In this document: positions 30,756 through 40,945 of the stretch, in pieces | Numbering within the stretch: position 1 is the first letter of the stretch | Layout: every line of letters starts with the position of its first letter | From: Pseudolabrys sp. | Lineage (GTDB): Bacteria > Pseudomonadota > Alphaproteobacteria > Rhizobiales > Xanthobacteraceae | DNA: 43,477 bases | Assembly: GCA_017849615.1 (NCBI GenBank) | Contig: JAFIGS010000025.1 | Span: 1 to 43,477, forward strand | Direction: 5' to 3' | The notes under the pieces: generated by a model | Told to the model about the DNA's origin: nothing | The model's database searches: none | Seen by the model: only the letters and a program-made list of their open reading frames with translations | Program-made: the position numbers and the translations under genes

Positions 30756-31681
30756 TGGCGCTCGGGGGATTGAAACAGCGGCTGCGCCGCGGCCTCAAGG
30801 CCACGGGCAACGCGGTGTCGGGCGCCCTGGCGATCGGCGTCATCAATCTGATGCGGCTGGTGCCGCCGGATGCGATGGAGAATGCGGCCGGACGCCTGAT
30901 GCGCCGCATCGGTCCGTTGTTCAAGGAACACAAGATCGGTCGCGCCAATCTCACAGCCGCCTTCCCCGAGAAATCGCCGCAGGACATCGAGGAAATCCTG
31001 CTCGGCGTCTGGGACAATCTCGGCCGCGTCGGCGCCGAGTTTACCCAGCTCGACCGTCTGATCGACTTCGACCTCGACCATCCCGAGCGCGGCCGCCTGC
31101 ATATTGGCCCCGAACTCTACGCAGCCTTTCAGCGCCTCGCCAATGACGGAAAGCCAGCGCTGGTGTTCACGGCGCATCTGGCCAACTGGGAACTGCCGGC
31201 CGTATTCGCCGCCAGCCAGAAGCTCGACAGCGCCGCCTTGTATCGCCGGCCGAACATCGCGGCGATCGATCGCTGGGTCAGAAAGACCCGCGCCGCCAGC
31301 ATGGGAGAATTGATCGCCACCGGGCTCGATGCGCCGGTGCGCATCGCCGACGCGCTCAAGCGCGGCTCGCATATCGGCATGCTGGTCGATCAGTACTACG
31401 TGCGCGGCGTCGAGGTGACCTTCTTCGGCCGCAAGACCAACGCCAATCCGCTGATTGCACGGCTCGCCCAGCACTTCGACTGCCCGATCCATGGCGTCCG
31501 CGTCATTCGCCTGCCGGGCAACCGTTTCACCGCGGACCTCACCGAAGAAATCAAGCCTGTCCGTGATGCGCAAGGCAATGTCGATATCGCCGCCACCATG
31601 CAGGTGATCACCACCATCATGGAAGGTTGGATTCGCGAGCACCCCGAACAGTGGCTGTGGCTGCACCGGCGCTGGCGTTAG
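30755..31681 (+). CDS. lpxXL: Lipid A acyltransferase LpxXL (LpxL/HtrB family)
   Basis: A 308-residue inner-membrane acyltransferase. An N-terminal hydrophobic stretch (about 22-36) anchors it. The catalytic H-x4-E motif is His141 and Glu146 (TAHLANWE). Downstream blocks typical of LpxL/HtrB are GSHIGMLVDQYY and the C-terminal HPEQWLWLHRRW. As the last gene of the acpXL cluster it should transfer the very-long-chain hydroxy acyl group from AcpXL to lipid A. Coupled to the dehydrogenase gene by a one-base overlap. Confidence 0.93.
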   Translation: MALGGLKQRLRRGLKATGNAVSGALAIGVINLMRLVPPDAMENAAGRLMRRIGPLFKEHKIGRANLTAAFPEKSPQDIEEILLGVWDNLGRVGAEFTQLDRLIDFDLDHPERGRLHIGPELYAAFQRLANDGKPALVFTAHLANWELPAVFAASQKLDSAALYRRPNIAAIDRWVRKTRAASMGELIATGLDAPVRIADALKRGSHIGMLVDQYYVRGVEVTFFGRKTNANPLIARLAQHFDCPIHGVRVIRLPGNRFTADLTEEIKPVRDAQGNVDIAATMQVITTIMEGWIREHPEQWLWLHRRWR

Positions 31682-31823
31682 GCCCCTCGCCGCAATTGGC
31701 TTTGTTTATTCCGCCCAAGCCGCGAATCAAGTACGGCTGCAATCCTAGCTTTGTGGTGGGTAGACGAAATCGAGCCCGTAACAGGTGTCCGTGCTGTCAA
31801 TGACCTAACTCCTGGAGGACAAC

Positions 31824-32534
31824 ATGCGCCGTGCCATAGCGATATGGTGTGCAGGTGCGTTTGTAGCGTTCTCGTCGGTCGTTCCCGGTTTCGCGGCTGA
31901 TCTGCCCCGCCCGGTTTATAAAGCTCCGGCTTACTACAGTCCCGAGCCGGTGTTCAGCTGGACCGGCTTCTATATCGGCATCAACGGCGGTTACGGCTGG
32001 AGCAAGTTCAGCGGCACCGGCACCTTCGGCCCCGACAGCGTCACCGCCAGGGGATGGCTGGGCGGCGCCACCGCCGGCTACAATTACCAGATGGGCCGGT
32101 TCGTGCTCGGCGTCGAAGGCGATTTCGACTGGGCCAATGTCAAGCATGACGAGCCGCTGTTCGCCGGCACCATCACCCTGAAGAACGACTACTTCATCAC
32201 CGCCGCCGCGCGTCTCGGCTATGCGTTCGATCGCACCCTGCTCTACGGCAAGGTCGGCGCCGCCTGGACCCGCGACAAATATGACGGCAATGACGGCGCC
32301 GGCGGCACCGTCACCGGCTCGAGCAACCGCAGCGGCTGGATGCTCGGCGCCGGCGTCGAATACGCCATCTGGAACAACCTCTCGGCCAAGCTGGAATACG
32401 ACTACCTGATGTTCGGCAGCGTGACGCCAAGTCTGACGACGACCGGCGGCCTTGCCGTGGTCGGCACGGCGTCAGTGTCGCTCAAGACCCACATCGTCAA
32501 GGCGGGCCTGAACTGGCGCTTCGGCGGGTTCTAG
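31824..32534 (+). CDS. Omp25/31-type outer-membrane beta-barrel protein
   Basis: A 236-residue outer-membrane protein. A signal peptide (1-24, ending GFA) is followed by ADLPRPVYKAP, a typical mature start of rhizobial and Brucella Omp25/31-like proteins. An eight-stranded barrel follows, opening with FSWTGFYIGINGGYGW and ending in NWRFGGF with a C-terminal Phe. A strong GGAGGA site precedes the ATG. It probably has structural or surface roles. It sits alone after lpxXL with its own 142-bp upstream gap. Confidence 0.9.
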   Translation: MRRAIAIWCAGAFVAFSSVVPGFAADLPRPVYKAPAYYSPEPVFSWTGFYIGINGGYGWSKFSGTGTFGPDSVTARGWLGGATAGYNYQMGRFVLGVEGDFDWANVKHDEPLFAGTITLKNDYFITAAARLGYAFDRTLLYGKVGAAWTRDKYDGNDGAGGTVTGSSNRSGWMLGAGVEYAIWNNLSAKLEYDYLMFGSVTPSLTTTGGLAVVGTASVSLKTHIVKAGLNWRFGGF

Positions 32535-32540
32535 ACCCGA

Positions 32541-32882
32541 TCAGCCCTGCTCGGTCGGCAGTCCCGCGGCCTTCCAGCCGAGGAGGCCGCCCGCGACGTG
32601 GTGGTCGTACGGATAGCCGGCGTCCTGCGCCGCCACCGACGCCGTGATCGAACGGCGACCGGAACGGCAGGCGAACACCACCTGCTTGCCCTGCGGGTCG
32701 GGGATCTGCGCCGGGTCGAACGACGACAGCGGCAGCAGCACCGCGCCCGGGTAGCGCTCGACGGCCGTTTCGTTGGGCTCGCGCACATCGACCAGGAGGA
32801 TGCGCCCGGCCCGGACGCCCTCGGCGACCTCCTGCGGCGTCAAATTGACCACCTCGTCAGCGCGCGGCATTTCGTCGGCCAT
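32541..32882 (-). CDS. Rhodanese-like sulfurtransferase domain protein
   Basis: A 113-residue single-domain rhodanese starting at ATG 32882 with GAGGGAG upstream. VDVREPNE lies near residues 31-38 and the active-site loop is FACRSGRRS with Cys72. The GGLLGWKAAGLP ending is typical. It is cytoplasmic, without signal peptide, and probably moves sulfane sulfur. It is convergent with the outer-membrane protein gene, with a 6-base gap between stops. The partner is unknown. Confidence 0.92.
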   Translation of the reverse strand: MADEMPRADEVVNLTPQEVAEGVRAGRILLVDVREPNETAVERYPGAVLLPLSSFDPAQIPDPQGKQVVFACRSGRRSITASVAAQDAGYPYDHHVAGGLLGWKAAGLPTEQG

Positions 32883-32966
32883 AACGGCACTCCCTCGATC
32901 CGAAGCGCCCTGTTTAGCCGGGATCGCGCGCCGCCGCACGCGGCTTTTTCCGGGCTTTGGCCGTCC

Positions 32967-34883
32967 CTAAATCGTGACCTGGGTGCCGACCTCGACCACC
33001 CGGCCCGTCGGGATCTGGAAGTAGTCGGTGGCGTCATTGGCGGCATGCGACAGGGAAATGAACAGCCCGTCCTGCCAGCGCGGCATGCCGGACTGGGCCG
33101 CCGGCTTGAGCAAGCGCCGCGACAGGAAGAACGACGTCGACATGATGTCGAAGGTCCAGCCGAGCTTGCGCGCCACCGCCAGCGCCTTCGGCACGTTCGG
33201 CTGCTCCATGAAGCCGAAGCGCAGCACCACGCGCGAGAACGTCTCGCCGACAGGCTCGATGCGCACCCGCTCCGCGACATCGATGCGCGGCGTGTCGGCG
33301 GTCTCGATGGTGAGGATGACGTTTTTCTCGTGCAGCACCTTGTAGTGCTTGAGACTGTGCATCAGCGCGGTCGGCGCGAAGGCCGGATCGCCGGTCAGGA
33401 ACACGGCGGTGCCCGGCACCATTGTCGGCGGCTTGCGCTCGAGGCTGGCGACCAGTGTGTCGAGCGGGATTTCCAGCTTGCGCGTCTTTTGCACAAGAAG
33501 CCGGCTGCCGCGCCGCCATGTGTACATCAGCACCATGACCATGGCGCCGAGCGCCAGCGGCATCCAGCCGCCTTCGGCGATCTTGAGCATGTTCGACGTC
33601 AGGAAGGTCAGGTCGATGACAAGGAACGGCAGCATCAGCGCCAGCGCCGCCGCCAGCGGCCAGCGCCACACCTTGTTGATGACGACGATCGCCATCAACG
33701 CGGTCACCACCATGGTGCCGGTCACGGCGATGCCGTAGGCCGAAGCCAGAGCGCTCGACGAACGGAACAGCGCCACCAGCAGCAGCACGCCGATCAGCAG
33801 CAGCATGTTGACGCGCGGCATGTAGATTTGCCCCGCCACTTCCTCGGACGTGTGCCGGATTTCCAGTCGCGGGAGCAGGCCGAGCTGGATCGCCTGACGC
33901 GTCAGCGAGTATGCGCCGGTAATCACCGCCTGGCTGGCGATGACCGTGGCGATGCCGGCGAGGATCACCATCGGCAGCAGCGCCCATTGCGGATACATCA
34001 GGAAGAATGGGTTCTCGATGGCCTTGGGGTCGGCCAGAACCAGCGCGCCCTGCCCCAGATAATTGACGGTCAGTGCGGGCAGCACCACGACCAGCCAGGC
34101 GAAGCGGATTGGGCCGCGGCCGAAGTGCCCCAGATCGGCATAGAGAGCTTCCGAGCCGGTGACGACCAGAAACACCGCGCCGAGAGTGAAGAAGCCGATG
34201 ACGCCGTGGTGAAACAGGAAGTTGAGGCCGTAGTGCGGACTGAACGCTTTCAGCACCAGCGGGTTGCCGACGACGTGAACGATGCCGGCGCCGGCCAGCG
34301 CCGCGAACCAGACCAGCGTCAGCGGCCCAAAGAAGCTCGCAACCTTGGCGGTGCCCCGCGACTGCACCGCGAACAGTCCCACCAGGATCAAGACCGTGAG
34401 CGGCACGATGTAATGATCGAAGGCCGGTGTCACGAGCTTGAGGCCTTCGATCGCCGACAGCACCGATAGAGCCGGAGTGATGATGGCATCGCCATAGAAC
34501 AAGGCGCCGCTGGTGATGCCGAGCAGGATGACGAAACCGCTCGAGCGGCCGAGCGCGCGCGAGGCGAGCGCCATCAGCGCCAAGGTGCCGCCCTCGCCGT
34601 TGTTGTCGGCGCGCAGCAGGATCAGCACGTATTTCGCCGTCACCACCAGCAGCAGCGCCCAGATGATCAGCGACAGGATGCCGAGGATGATCGCCTCGGT
34701 GACCGGATTGCCCTCGCCCGCCGCAGCCAGAACGGATTCGCGCAGCGCGTAAAGCGGACTGGTGCCGATGTCGCCATAGACGACGCCGATGCTGCCGAGC
34801 GTCAGCGCCCAGAAGCCGGCGTGGCGGGGCGCCGTGCCGTCAGCGAGCGAGCCGGAGGCACCGGACGCGGAAGTTGGGCTCAT
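32967..34883 (-). CDS. kup: Low-affinity potassium transporter Kup (copy 1)
   Basis: A 638-residue K+ uptake protein of the KUP/HAK family. About 12 helices occupy residues 20-470, with the hallmarks [17 protein letters not shown] and [17 protein letters not shown], followed by a cytosolic tail (about 470-638) ending VGTQVTI. I chose ATG 34883 (AGGA upstream) over a start 33 bases earlier. A close paralogue lies 181 bp upstream on the same strand. A weak hairpin (CCGGC/GCCGG, 34983-34995) in the gap suggests separate transcripts. Confidence 0.93.
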   Translation of the reverse strand: MSPTSASGASGSLADGTAPRHAGFWALTLGSIGVVYGDIGTSPLYALRESVLAAAGEGNPVTEAIILGILSLIIWALLLVVTAKYVLILLRADNNGEGGTLALMALASRALGRSSGFVILLGITSGALFYGDAIITPALSVLSAIEGLKLVTPAFDHYIVPLTVLILVGLFAVQSRGTAKVASFFGPLTLVWFAALAGAGIVHVVGNPLVLKAFSPHYGLNFLFHHGVIGFFTLGAVFLVVTGSEALYADLGHFGRGPIRFAWLVVVLPALTVNYLGQGALVLADPKAIENPFFLMYPQWALLPMVILAGIATVIASQAVITGAYSLTRQAIQLGLLPRLEIRHTSEEVAGQIYMPRVNMLLLIGVLLLVALFRSSSALASAYGIAVTGTMVVTALMAIVVINKVWRWPLAAALALMLPFLVIDLTFLTSNMLKIAEGGWMPLALGAMVMVLMYTWRRGSRLLVQKTRKLEIPLDTLVASLERKPPTMVPGTAVFLTGDPAFAPTALMHSLKHYKVLHEKNVILTIETADTPRIDVAERVRIEPVGETFSRVVLRFGFMEQPNVPKALAVARKLGWTFDIMSTSFFLSRRLLKPAAQSGMPRWQDGLFISLSHAANDATDYFQIPTGRVVEVGTQVTI

Positions 34884-34978
34884 GGAAGGATCCTGAGGTC
34901 TCGACCTGTGCGACAAGGCACGGAAAGGCCATTCAATACGCTGGGTTTATGCGCCAGCCTTGCGTTTTCGCAATTCAA

Positions 34979-34995
34979 AATACCGGCAGGGCCGG
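34979..34995 (-). terminator. Possible weak terminator after kup copy 2
   Basis: A 5-bp stem CCGGC/GCCGG around a 3-base loop, followed on the minus strand by TATTTT. It lies about 70 bases after the stop of kup copy 2. The short stem makes it uncertain. Confidence 0.35.
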
Positions 34996-35064
34996 CAACC
35001 CACAATGGCGCATTCGTAAATACTCCATAAAAAACAATGACTTATTACAAGAACCGCGCGGCCG

Positions 35065-36969
35065 CTACACCGTCACCTGCGTGCCGACTTCGACGACGCG
35101 GCCGGTCGGAATCTGGAAGAAGTCGGTGGCGTCGCTGGCCGAGCGGGCCAGATAGATGAACAGGTGGGTCTGCCAGGCCGGCATGCCGGATTGCGACGAC
35201 GGCTTCAGCGCGCGGCGCGACAGGAAGAACGACGTCGACATGATGTCGAACTGCCAGCCGAGCTTGCGGGCGATCGCCAGCGCCTTCGGCACGTTCGGCT
35301 GCTCCATATAACCATATTTGAGCGAGACGCGGGAGAACCGCTCCGACAACGGCGTGATGCGCACGCGCTCGTCTTCCGAAACGCGCGGAGTGTCGGCCGT
35401 CACCACGGTGAGGATGACGTTGTGCTCGTGCAGAACCTTGTTGTGCTTGAGGTTGTGCAGCAGCGCCGTCGGCGCGAAATCCGGGTCGCTGGTCAGGAAT
35501 ACGGCGGTACCCGGCACAACATGCGGCGGCTTCTTTTCGAGGCTGCGCACCAGCGTATCAATCGGTACTTCGGCGCGGCGCGTCTTGCCGATCAGGATGC
35601 CGCTGCCCCGCCGCCAGGTGAGAATGATCATAACGATCGCGACGCCGAACAGGACCGGCACCCAGGCGCCCTCGACGAGCTTCATGGTCGCCGCCGCGAA
35701 GAACAGGCTGTCGACCGCGATCAGCGGGATCATCAGCAGGGCGGTGGCCCAAAGCGGCCATTTCCAAAGTCGGCGAATCACGATGAAGCCCAGAAGCGCC
35801 GCCATCAGGCTGGCGGCGGAAACAGCCAGCACATAGGCATGGGCGAGCGCGCCCGAGGTGCGGAACATGAAGACGAGCAGCAAAACCCCGACCAGCAGCG
35901 TCGTGTTCACGCGCGGCATATAGATCTGACCGTAGTGCGCCGCCGAGGTGTGACGGATATCGAAGCGCGGCAGCATGCCGAGCTGAATCGCCTGCTGCGT
36001 AATTGAATAGGCGCCGGTGATCACCGCCTGGCTGGCAATGGCGGTCGCGATCGTCGCGAGCGCGACGAGCGGGAACAACATCGATTCCGGCACCAGCCGG
36101 TAGAACGGATCGACGATGGCTGCAGGATTGGCAAGAACCAGCGCGCCCTGCCCGAAATAATTGAGCAGCAGCGCCGGCAGCACGAGGAACACCCAGGCGG
36201 CCTGGATCGGCTTGCGGCCGAAGTGACCGAGGTCGGCATAGAGAGCTTCGCTACCGGTCACCGCGAGGAACACCGCCGCCAGCGTGACAAACGCGATCGT
36301 CCCGTTTTCGACCATGAACATGACGGCATAGAGCGGGTTGAGCGCATGGAACACGAGCGGGTGATCCATGATGTGCACGCCGCCGATGATGGCGAGCACG
36401 ACAAACCAGATCGCGGTGATCGGGCCGAACAACGCGGAGACGCGGCCCGTCCCGTGCGACTGCACCGAGAACAGACCGACGAGAATGATCACGGTCACCG
36501 GCAGGACGTAAGGCTCGAAGCCCGGCGCCGCGACCTTGAGACCCTCGACCGCCGACATCACCGACAGCGCCGGCGTAATGAAACTCGAGCCGTAGAACAT
36601 GGCCGCGCCGATGACGCCGAGCATGAAGATCGGCATCGTCCGGTGCCCCATCGCCCGGAAAGCGAGCGCCGTCAGCGACAGCGTGCCGCCCTCGCCGTTA
36701 TTGTCCGCGCGCAGCAGGATGAGGATGTATTTGAGGGTCACGACGATGATCAGCGACCAGACGATCATCGAAAGAACGCCCAGCACCACCTCGTGGGTGA
36801 TCGCCCCGCCATCCGCCCCGGCATTGACCGCCTCGCGGAAGGCGTAAATCGGGCTGGTGCCGATATCGCCGTAGACAACGCCGACGCTGCCAAGAGCCAG
36901 CGCATAGAAGCTCGGCGGTTTCGTCTCGCCCGTGGCCACTACATGGGCCGACGCTGCCGGTTCGTTCAC
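35065..36969 (-). CDS. kup: Low-affinity potassium transporter Kup (copy 2)
   Basis: A 634-residue KUP-family transporter with the same blocks as its neighbour ([35 protein letters not shown]-terminus VGTQVTV). The start is GTG 36969 with a GAGAG site. The two copies are similar throughout but clearly diverged in helices and loops, so the duplication is not recent. Having two may give different affinity or expression. The 129-bp upstream gap contains a possible -10 (TATAAG) but no strong -35. Confidence 0.93.
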   Translation of the reverse strand: MNEPAASAHVVATGETKPPSFYALALGSVGVVYGDIGTSPIYAFREAVNAGADGGAITHEVVLGVLSMIVWSLIIVVTLKYILILLRADNNGEGGTLSLTALAFRAMGHRTMPIFMLGVIGAAMFYGSSFITPALSVMSAVEGLKVAAPGFEPYVLPVTVIILVGLFSVQSHGTGRVSALFGPITAIWFVVLAIIGGVHIMDHPLVFHALNPLYAVMFMVENGTIAFVTLAAVFLAVTGSEALYADLGHFGRKPIQAAWVFLVLPALLLNYFGQGALVLANPAAIVDPFYRLVPESMLFPLVALATIATAIASQAVITGAYSITQQAIQLGMLPRFDIRHTSAAHYGQIYMPRVNTTLLVGVLLLVFMFRTSGALAHAYVLAVSAASLMAALLGFIVIRRLWKWPLWATALLMIPLIAVDSLFFAAATMKLVEGAWVPVLFGVAIVMIILTWRRGSGILIGKTRRAEVPIDTLVRSLEKKPPHVVPGTAVFLTSDPDFAPTALLHNLKHNKVLHEHNVILTVVTADTPRVSEDERVRITPLSERFSRVSLKYGYMEQPNVPKALAIARKLGWQFDIMSTSFFLSRRALKPSSQSGMPAWQTHLFIYLARSASDATDFFQIPTGRVVEVGTQVTV

Positions 36970-37098
36970 GCCGTCTCTCTTCGCTGCTCGGGTCCGCGAC
37001 GGGACCGGGAAAGCGGGCTTATATCATTGGCTTAAGAGAGAAAATACCGGCCTTAGAGCTTGACTTGTTGACAGCCTTCGTCCGGGTTTTCGCGACGC

Positions 37099-37926
37099 TC
37101 AGGGGCGCAGATCGGCGGGTATCGGCGGTTCCTCGCGGATCAGCGTAATCGTCACGCGGCGGTTCGGCGCCAGCGACGGATTATCGGGAAACAGCGGGTC
37201 GGTGTCGGCCCTGCCGGCAACCATGAAGATATGGCCCGGCGGGACGCCTTCGGCCGCGAGAATCTGCCGGACGGCATTGGCCCGATCGGCCGAAAGTTCC
37301 CAAGGGCCGTAGCCCGGGCGCGGCGGAATGGACGACGTCGCCGTATGGCCGCTGATGGAAATGCGGAACGGCGTCGCCTTGAGCGGCCCGGCAAGACGCT
37401 GGATCAGGAGACGCGTGCGCTCATAGGGTTCCTTCGAGCCATCGGCGAACATCGAGCGGCCGTCCTGATCGGTGATCTCGATATTGAGGCCCTGCCTGGT
37501 TTCCTCCAGCATCACATGCTTCGAGATTTCGGCGATCTCCGGCATGCTTTGCATCGCCTGGCGCAGCGACGCCGACGCGAGCGCGAATTTGCGGTCCTCG
37601 GTCAGGCGCGCACCGAAATTGCGGTTCAGACCCTTTTCATCGGGCGCCGGCGTCGGCGAGGCATCCTTTGGATCGATATTGGCGACATTCTTGAGCTTGG
37701 GCCGCGTCGGCAGGCCCATCACCTCGAGCACGCCGGAATAGCGAACCTTGTCCTGAACGCCGAAGGCGTCGCGCATCGAGCCGGCGACGACCTGGAGCTT
37801 GGCCTGGTCCTGCGTCGAAAACGCCACGAGCATGACGAAGAAGCTCATCAGCAGGGCCATCAGGTCCGCGAAGGTGACGAACCAGCCGTGACCGCCACCG
37901 TGTCCGCCGCCGCGTTTCTTGGCCAT
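37099..37926 (-). CDS. motB: Flagellar motor stator protein MotB
   Basis: A 275-residue stator subunit. A Gly/His-rich start (KKRGGGHGGGHGW) precedes the single transmembrane helix with proton-binding Asp21 (VTFADLMALLMSFFVML). The plug region follows, then an OmpA-like peptidoglycan-binding domain (about 130-265, with ISGHTATS and LSADRANAVRQIL, then PNRRVTI). It anchors the stator to the cell wall. The gene starts 34 bases after motA. No other flagellar genes are in the window, so this is an isolated stator pair. Confidence 0.93.
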   Translation of the reverse strand: MAKKRGGGHGGGHGWFVTFADLMALLMSFFVMLVAFSTQDQAKLQVVAGSMRDAFGVQDKVRYSGVLEVMGLPTRPKLKNVANIDPKDASPTPAPDEKGLNRNFGARLTEDRKFALASASLRQAMQSMPEIAEISKHVMLEETRQGLNIEITDQDGRSMFADGSKEPYERTRLLIQRLAGPLKATPFRISISGHTATSSIPPRPGYGPWELSADRANAVRQILAAEGVPPGHIFMVAGRADTDPLFPDNPSLAPNRRVTITLIREEPPIPADLRP

Positions 37927-37960
37927 ACGCTGCTACTCTCCAGGAGGCCCCTGCCCGACC

Positions 37961-38746
37961 TTATGCGGTCGCGGCAGCGCCCTCCGCCCCTTCCTCCGCG
38001 TGGCGGTGCTTCTCTGGCAGATAGGCCAGCAGCATCTCGCGCACGAGCGCCGGGCTCTTGGCTTCCCGCATCATCAGGATGCCGTCGATGATCAGCGTGC
38101 GGTTGATTTCCTCATCGACCAGTTTGACGTGCAGCTTGTCGGCGATGGGCAGACAGAACAGGTTGGCGACGAGCGCGCCGTACAAGGTGGCGAGCAGCGC
38201 CACCGCCATGAAGGGGCCGAGCTTGGACGGATCCGACATGTTGGAGAACATCTGCACCATGCCGATCAGCGTGCCGATCATGCCGAAGGCCGGCGCGCAG
38301 TCGCCGATGGCGCGGTAGATTTTCTGGCCCTCGTCCAGATGGGTGAGGAAGTTATCGCGGTCGCGCTCGAGATTGTCGCGGATGAAGCCGGAGTCGTAGC
38401 CGTCGGCGACGAACCGGATGCCCTTGGCCAGGAACGGGTCTTCCGTTTCGGCCTTTTCCAGACCGATCGGACCTTCCTTGCGCATGATCTCGGCGAGCCC
38501 GGCGATCTCATCGACCAGCTCGCGCTGCGTGATGTTGCGCATGGTGAACGCGAACTTCATGCCGAGCGGCAGGCCGTGAAGGATGGCCACCAGCGGGAAG
38601 CGGATCAGCGTCGCCGAAAGCGAACCGCCGAAGATAATGATGATGGCGTGGACGTCGTAAAACATCCGGAAGTCGCCGCCCATGAGGATGAGCGTCACGA
38701 GGACGGCGATGCCGGCAACCAGACCAATACCGGTCGTGATATCCAT
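37961..38746 (-). CDS. motA: Flagellar motor stator protein MotA
   Basis: A 261-residue protein with four membrane helices: two near the start (MDITTGIGLVAGIAVLVTLI and the FYDVHAIIIIFGG stretch) and two after a cytoplasmic loop (CAPAFGMIGTLIGMVQMF; FMAVALLATLYGALVANLF). The conserved prolines around residues 152 and 178 are present. The compact N-terminus looks closer to PomA/MotC than to E. coli MotA. The start at 38746 has GGAG eight bases upstream, preferred over GTG 38758. It forms the proton channel with MotB. Confidence 0.92.
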   Translation of the reverse strand: MDITTGIGLVAGIAVLVTLILMGGDFRMFYDVHAIIIIFGGSLSATLIRFPLVAILHGLPLGMKFAFTMRNITQRELVDEIAGLAEIMRKEGPIGLEKAETEDPFLAKGIRFVADGYDSGFIRDNLERDRDNFLTHLDEGQKIYRAIGDCAPAFGMIGTLIGMVQMFSNMSDPSKLGPFMAVALLATLYGALVANLFCLPIADKLHVKLVDEEINRTLIIDGILMMREAKSPALVREMLLAYLPEKHRHAEEGAEGAAATA

Positions 38747-39006
38747 CTTACGCTCCACTCAACAAACGACGCCGTACCCTGACGCGCGGGGCACATCGCG
38801 ACCCTAGACGGTCGCAATTAAGACCCAGTAAAGGCTAACCGGCATGAAATGCCGCGGAACGCAGGCTTCGGCGCGTTTGGCGACCGGGCGCATTCCACCA
38901 GCCGGCAATCCGTCAAATACTCTGGAAATCTTTGCCAAAAGGCTTTCCAATGAGGGCCGTGGCGGCCGAGGCCGTTAGAAAAGAATTAACCCGGAGGAAG
39001 CGGCGC

Positions 39007-40503
39007 ATGCGTGAAATCGGTCATTTCGTCGGCGGCAAGACAGTCAAAGGGGCTTCCGGCCGGACCGGCGACGTTTTCGATCCGAATACCGGCGAGGTGC
39101 AGGCCAAGGTCGCGCTGGCCTCGAGGGCCGAGGTCGAGAAGGCCATTGCCAATGCCGAGGCCGCCCAGCCGGCCTGGGCCGCGACCAATCCGCAGCGTCG
39201 AGCCCGGGTGATGTTCAAATTCCTCGAGCTCATCCACAAGGAATATGACGCACTGGCCAAACTCCTGTCGTCCGAGCACGGCAAGACCGTGCCGGACGCC
39301 AAGGGCGATATCCAGCGCGGCCTCGAAGTGGTCGAGTTCGCCTGCGGCATTCCGCACCTGCTCAAGGGCGAGTTCACCGAAGGCGCCGGGCCCGGCATCG
39401 ACCTCTATTCGATCCGCCAGCCGCTCGGCGTCGTCGCCGGCATCACGCCATTCAATTTCCCGGCCATGATCCCGCTGTGGAAGGCCGCGCCGGCAATCGC
39501 CTGCGGCAATGCGTTCATCCTCAAGCCGTCGGAGCGGGACCCGTCCGTGCCGATGCGCATCGCCGAACTGTTCATGGAAGCCGGACTGCCGGAAGGCATC
39601 CTCAACGTCGTCAACGGCGACAAGGAAGCCGTCGACACCATCCTCACCTCGCCGATCGTGAAGGCGGTCGGCTTCGTCGGCTCGTCCGACATTGCGCAGT
39701 ACATCTATTCGACCGGGGCCGCGCACGGCAAGCGCGTGCAGTGCTTCGGCGGCGCCAAGAACCACATGATCGTCATGCCGGATGCCGACATGGATCAGGC
39801 GGTCGATGCGCTGATCGGCGCGGGCTACGGCTCGGCCGGCGAGCGCTGCATGGCGATTTCCGTCGCCGTGCCGGTCGGCCAGAAGACCGCCGACCTGCTG
39901 ATGGAGAAACTGATCCCGCGCGTCGAGACGCTCAGGATCGGCCTGTCGAGCGATCCGCAGGCCGATTACGGCCCCGTCGTCACCAAGGCCGCGCTCAACC
40001 GCATCCGCGACTACGTCGACACCGGCGTCAAGGAAGGCGCCAGGCTCGCCGTCGATGGCCGCGGCTTCAAGATGCAGGGCTACGAGAACGGCTTCTTCAT
40101 GGGCGGCTGCCTGTTCGACGAGGTCAAGCCCGACATGAAAATCTACAAGGAGGAAATCTTCGGCCCGGTGCTCTCGGTGGTTCGCGCCAAGGATTACGAG
40201 GAAGCCGTCGCCCTGCCCTCGACCCACGAATACGGCAACGGCGTCGCCATCTTCACCCGCGACGGCGATGCGGCGCGCGACTTCGTCAACCGCGTGCAGG
40301 TCGGCATGGTCGGCGTCAACTTCGCCATTCCGGTGCCGCTCGCCTATCACACCTTCGGCGGCTGGAAGCGCTCCGGCTTCGGCGACCTCAATCAGCATGG
40401 ACCCGACTCCGTGCGCTTCTATACAAAGACCAAGACGGTGACGTCGCGGTGGCCGAGCGGCACCAAAGGCGGCGCCGAGTTCTCGATCCCGACGATGAAG
40501 TAA
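39007..40503 (+). CDS. mmsA: CoA-acylating methylmalonate-semialdehyde dehydrogenase
   Basis: A 498-residue aldehyde dehydrogenase from ATG 39007, which has GGAGGAAG seven bases upstream; earlier in-frame starts lack a site. The Rossmann entry ITPFNFPAMIPLW, Lys173 (LKPSERDPS) and nucleophile Cys281 (SAGERCMAIS) are present. ERCMAIS and PSERDPSVPM are characteristic of MmsA/IolA. It converts methylmalonate or malonate semialdehyde to propionyl- or acetyl-CoA in valine (or inositol) degradation. No other valine-pathway genes adjoin it. Confidence 0.93.
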   Translation: MREIGHFVGGKTVKGASGRTGDVFDPNTGEVQAKVALASRAEVEKAIANAEAAQPAWAATNPQRRARVMFKFLELIHKEYDALAKLLSSEHGKTVPDAKGDIQRGLEVVEFACGIPHLLKGEFTEGAGPGIDLYSIRQPLGVVAGITPFNFPAMIPLWKAAPAIACGNAFILKPSERDPSVPMRIAELFMEAGLPEGILNVVNGDKEAVDTILTSPIVKAVGFVGSSDIAQYIYSTGAAHGKRVQCFGGAKNHMIVMPDADMDQAVDALIGAGYGSAGERCMAISVAVPVGQKTADLLMEKLIPRVETLRIGLSSDPQADYGPVVTKAALNRIRDYVDTGVKEGARLAVDGRGFKMQGYENGFFMGGCLFDEVKPDMKIYKEEIFGPVLSVVRAKDYEEAVALPSTHEYGNGVAIFTRDGDAARDFVNRVQVGMVGVNFAIPVPLAYHTFGGWKRSGFGDLNQHGPDSVRFYTKTKTVTSRWPSGTKGGAEFSIPTMK

Positions 40504-40513
40504 GGGACCGACG

Positions 40514-40912
40514 TTGCGGCGCGCCACCGGCCTCACATTCGCAATCCTGTCGCTCGTGCTCGCCGGTTGCGGCGGCGGCGGATCGCTGTTGCCCGACGAG
40601 ACGGACAAGCCGCAAGCCGTAGCCACCGATCCGGCCAAGGAACTGGGCATGGAAGGCCGCTGGATCCTCGCCGCCCCGAACGCGCCGAGTTGCGGGCTGA
40701 CCTTCACCGGACCGCCGGCCGCAAACGAAGGCCGCGTCGCGCCCGATGGCGGCTGCCCGCAGCGTTTCTTTCTGGCGCGGCGCTGGCGGCTTGCCGATAG
40801 CGGCCTCACAATCGTCGATGGCGACGGCGCCGCGCTCGGCACATTCCGCAATGCCGGCGACCGTTTCGAGGGCAGATCCGCCGCCGAGACGGCGCTCACC
40901 CTTTCGCGATAA
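40514..40912 (+). CDS. AprI/Inh-like metalloprotease inhibitor lipoprotein
   Basis: A 132-residue lipoprotein. It begins at TTG 40514 with AAGGGA upstream. The signal peptide ends in the lipobox LAGC, followed by GGGGS. The mature domain (about 45-132) follows the AprI/Inh pattern: W-x-L with a Cys pair (SCGLTF, GGCPQRF), a second Trp-containing strand (RRWRLADSGLTIVDGDG) and a final F-E-G-R strand ending LTLSR. Known relatives inhibit secreted serralysin-type proteases in the periplasm. No protease gene is near. It is 10 bases after mmsA and possibly co-transcribed. Confidence 0.8.
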   Translation: MRRATGLTFAILSLVLAGCGGGGSLLPDETDKPQAVATDPAKELGMEGRWILAAPNAPSCGLTFTGPPAANEGRVAPDGGCPQRFFLARRWRLADSGLTIVDGDGAALGTFRNAGDRFEGRSAAETALTLSR

Positions 40913-40945
40913 TCTCCCGCTTCAGACCAGAAAGGCTTCATTTCC

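Noticed and set aside
38864-38886. GGAAC followed by CGTTT upstream of mmsA
   Set aside because: The spacer is only 13 bases, outside the 16-17 required for an EcfG promoter.
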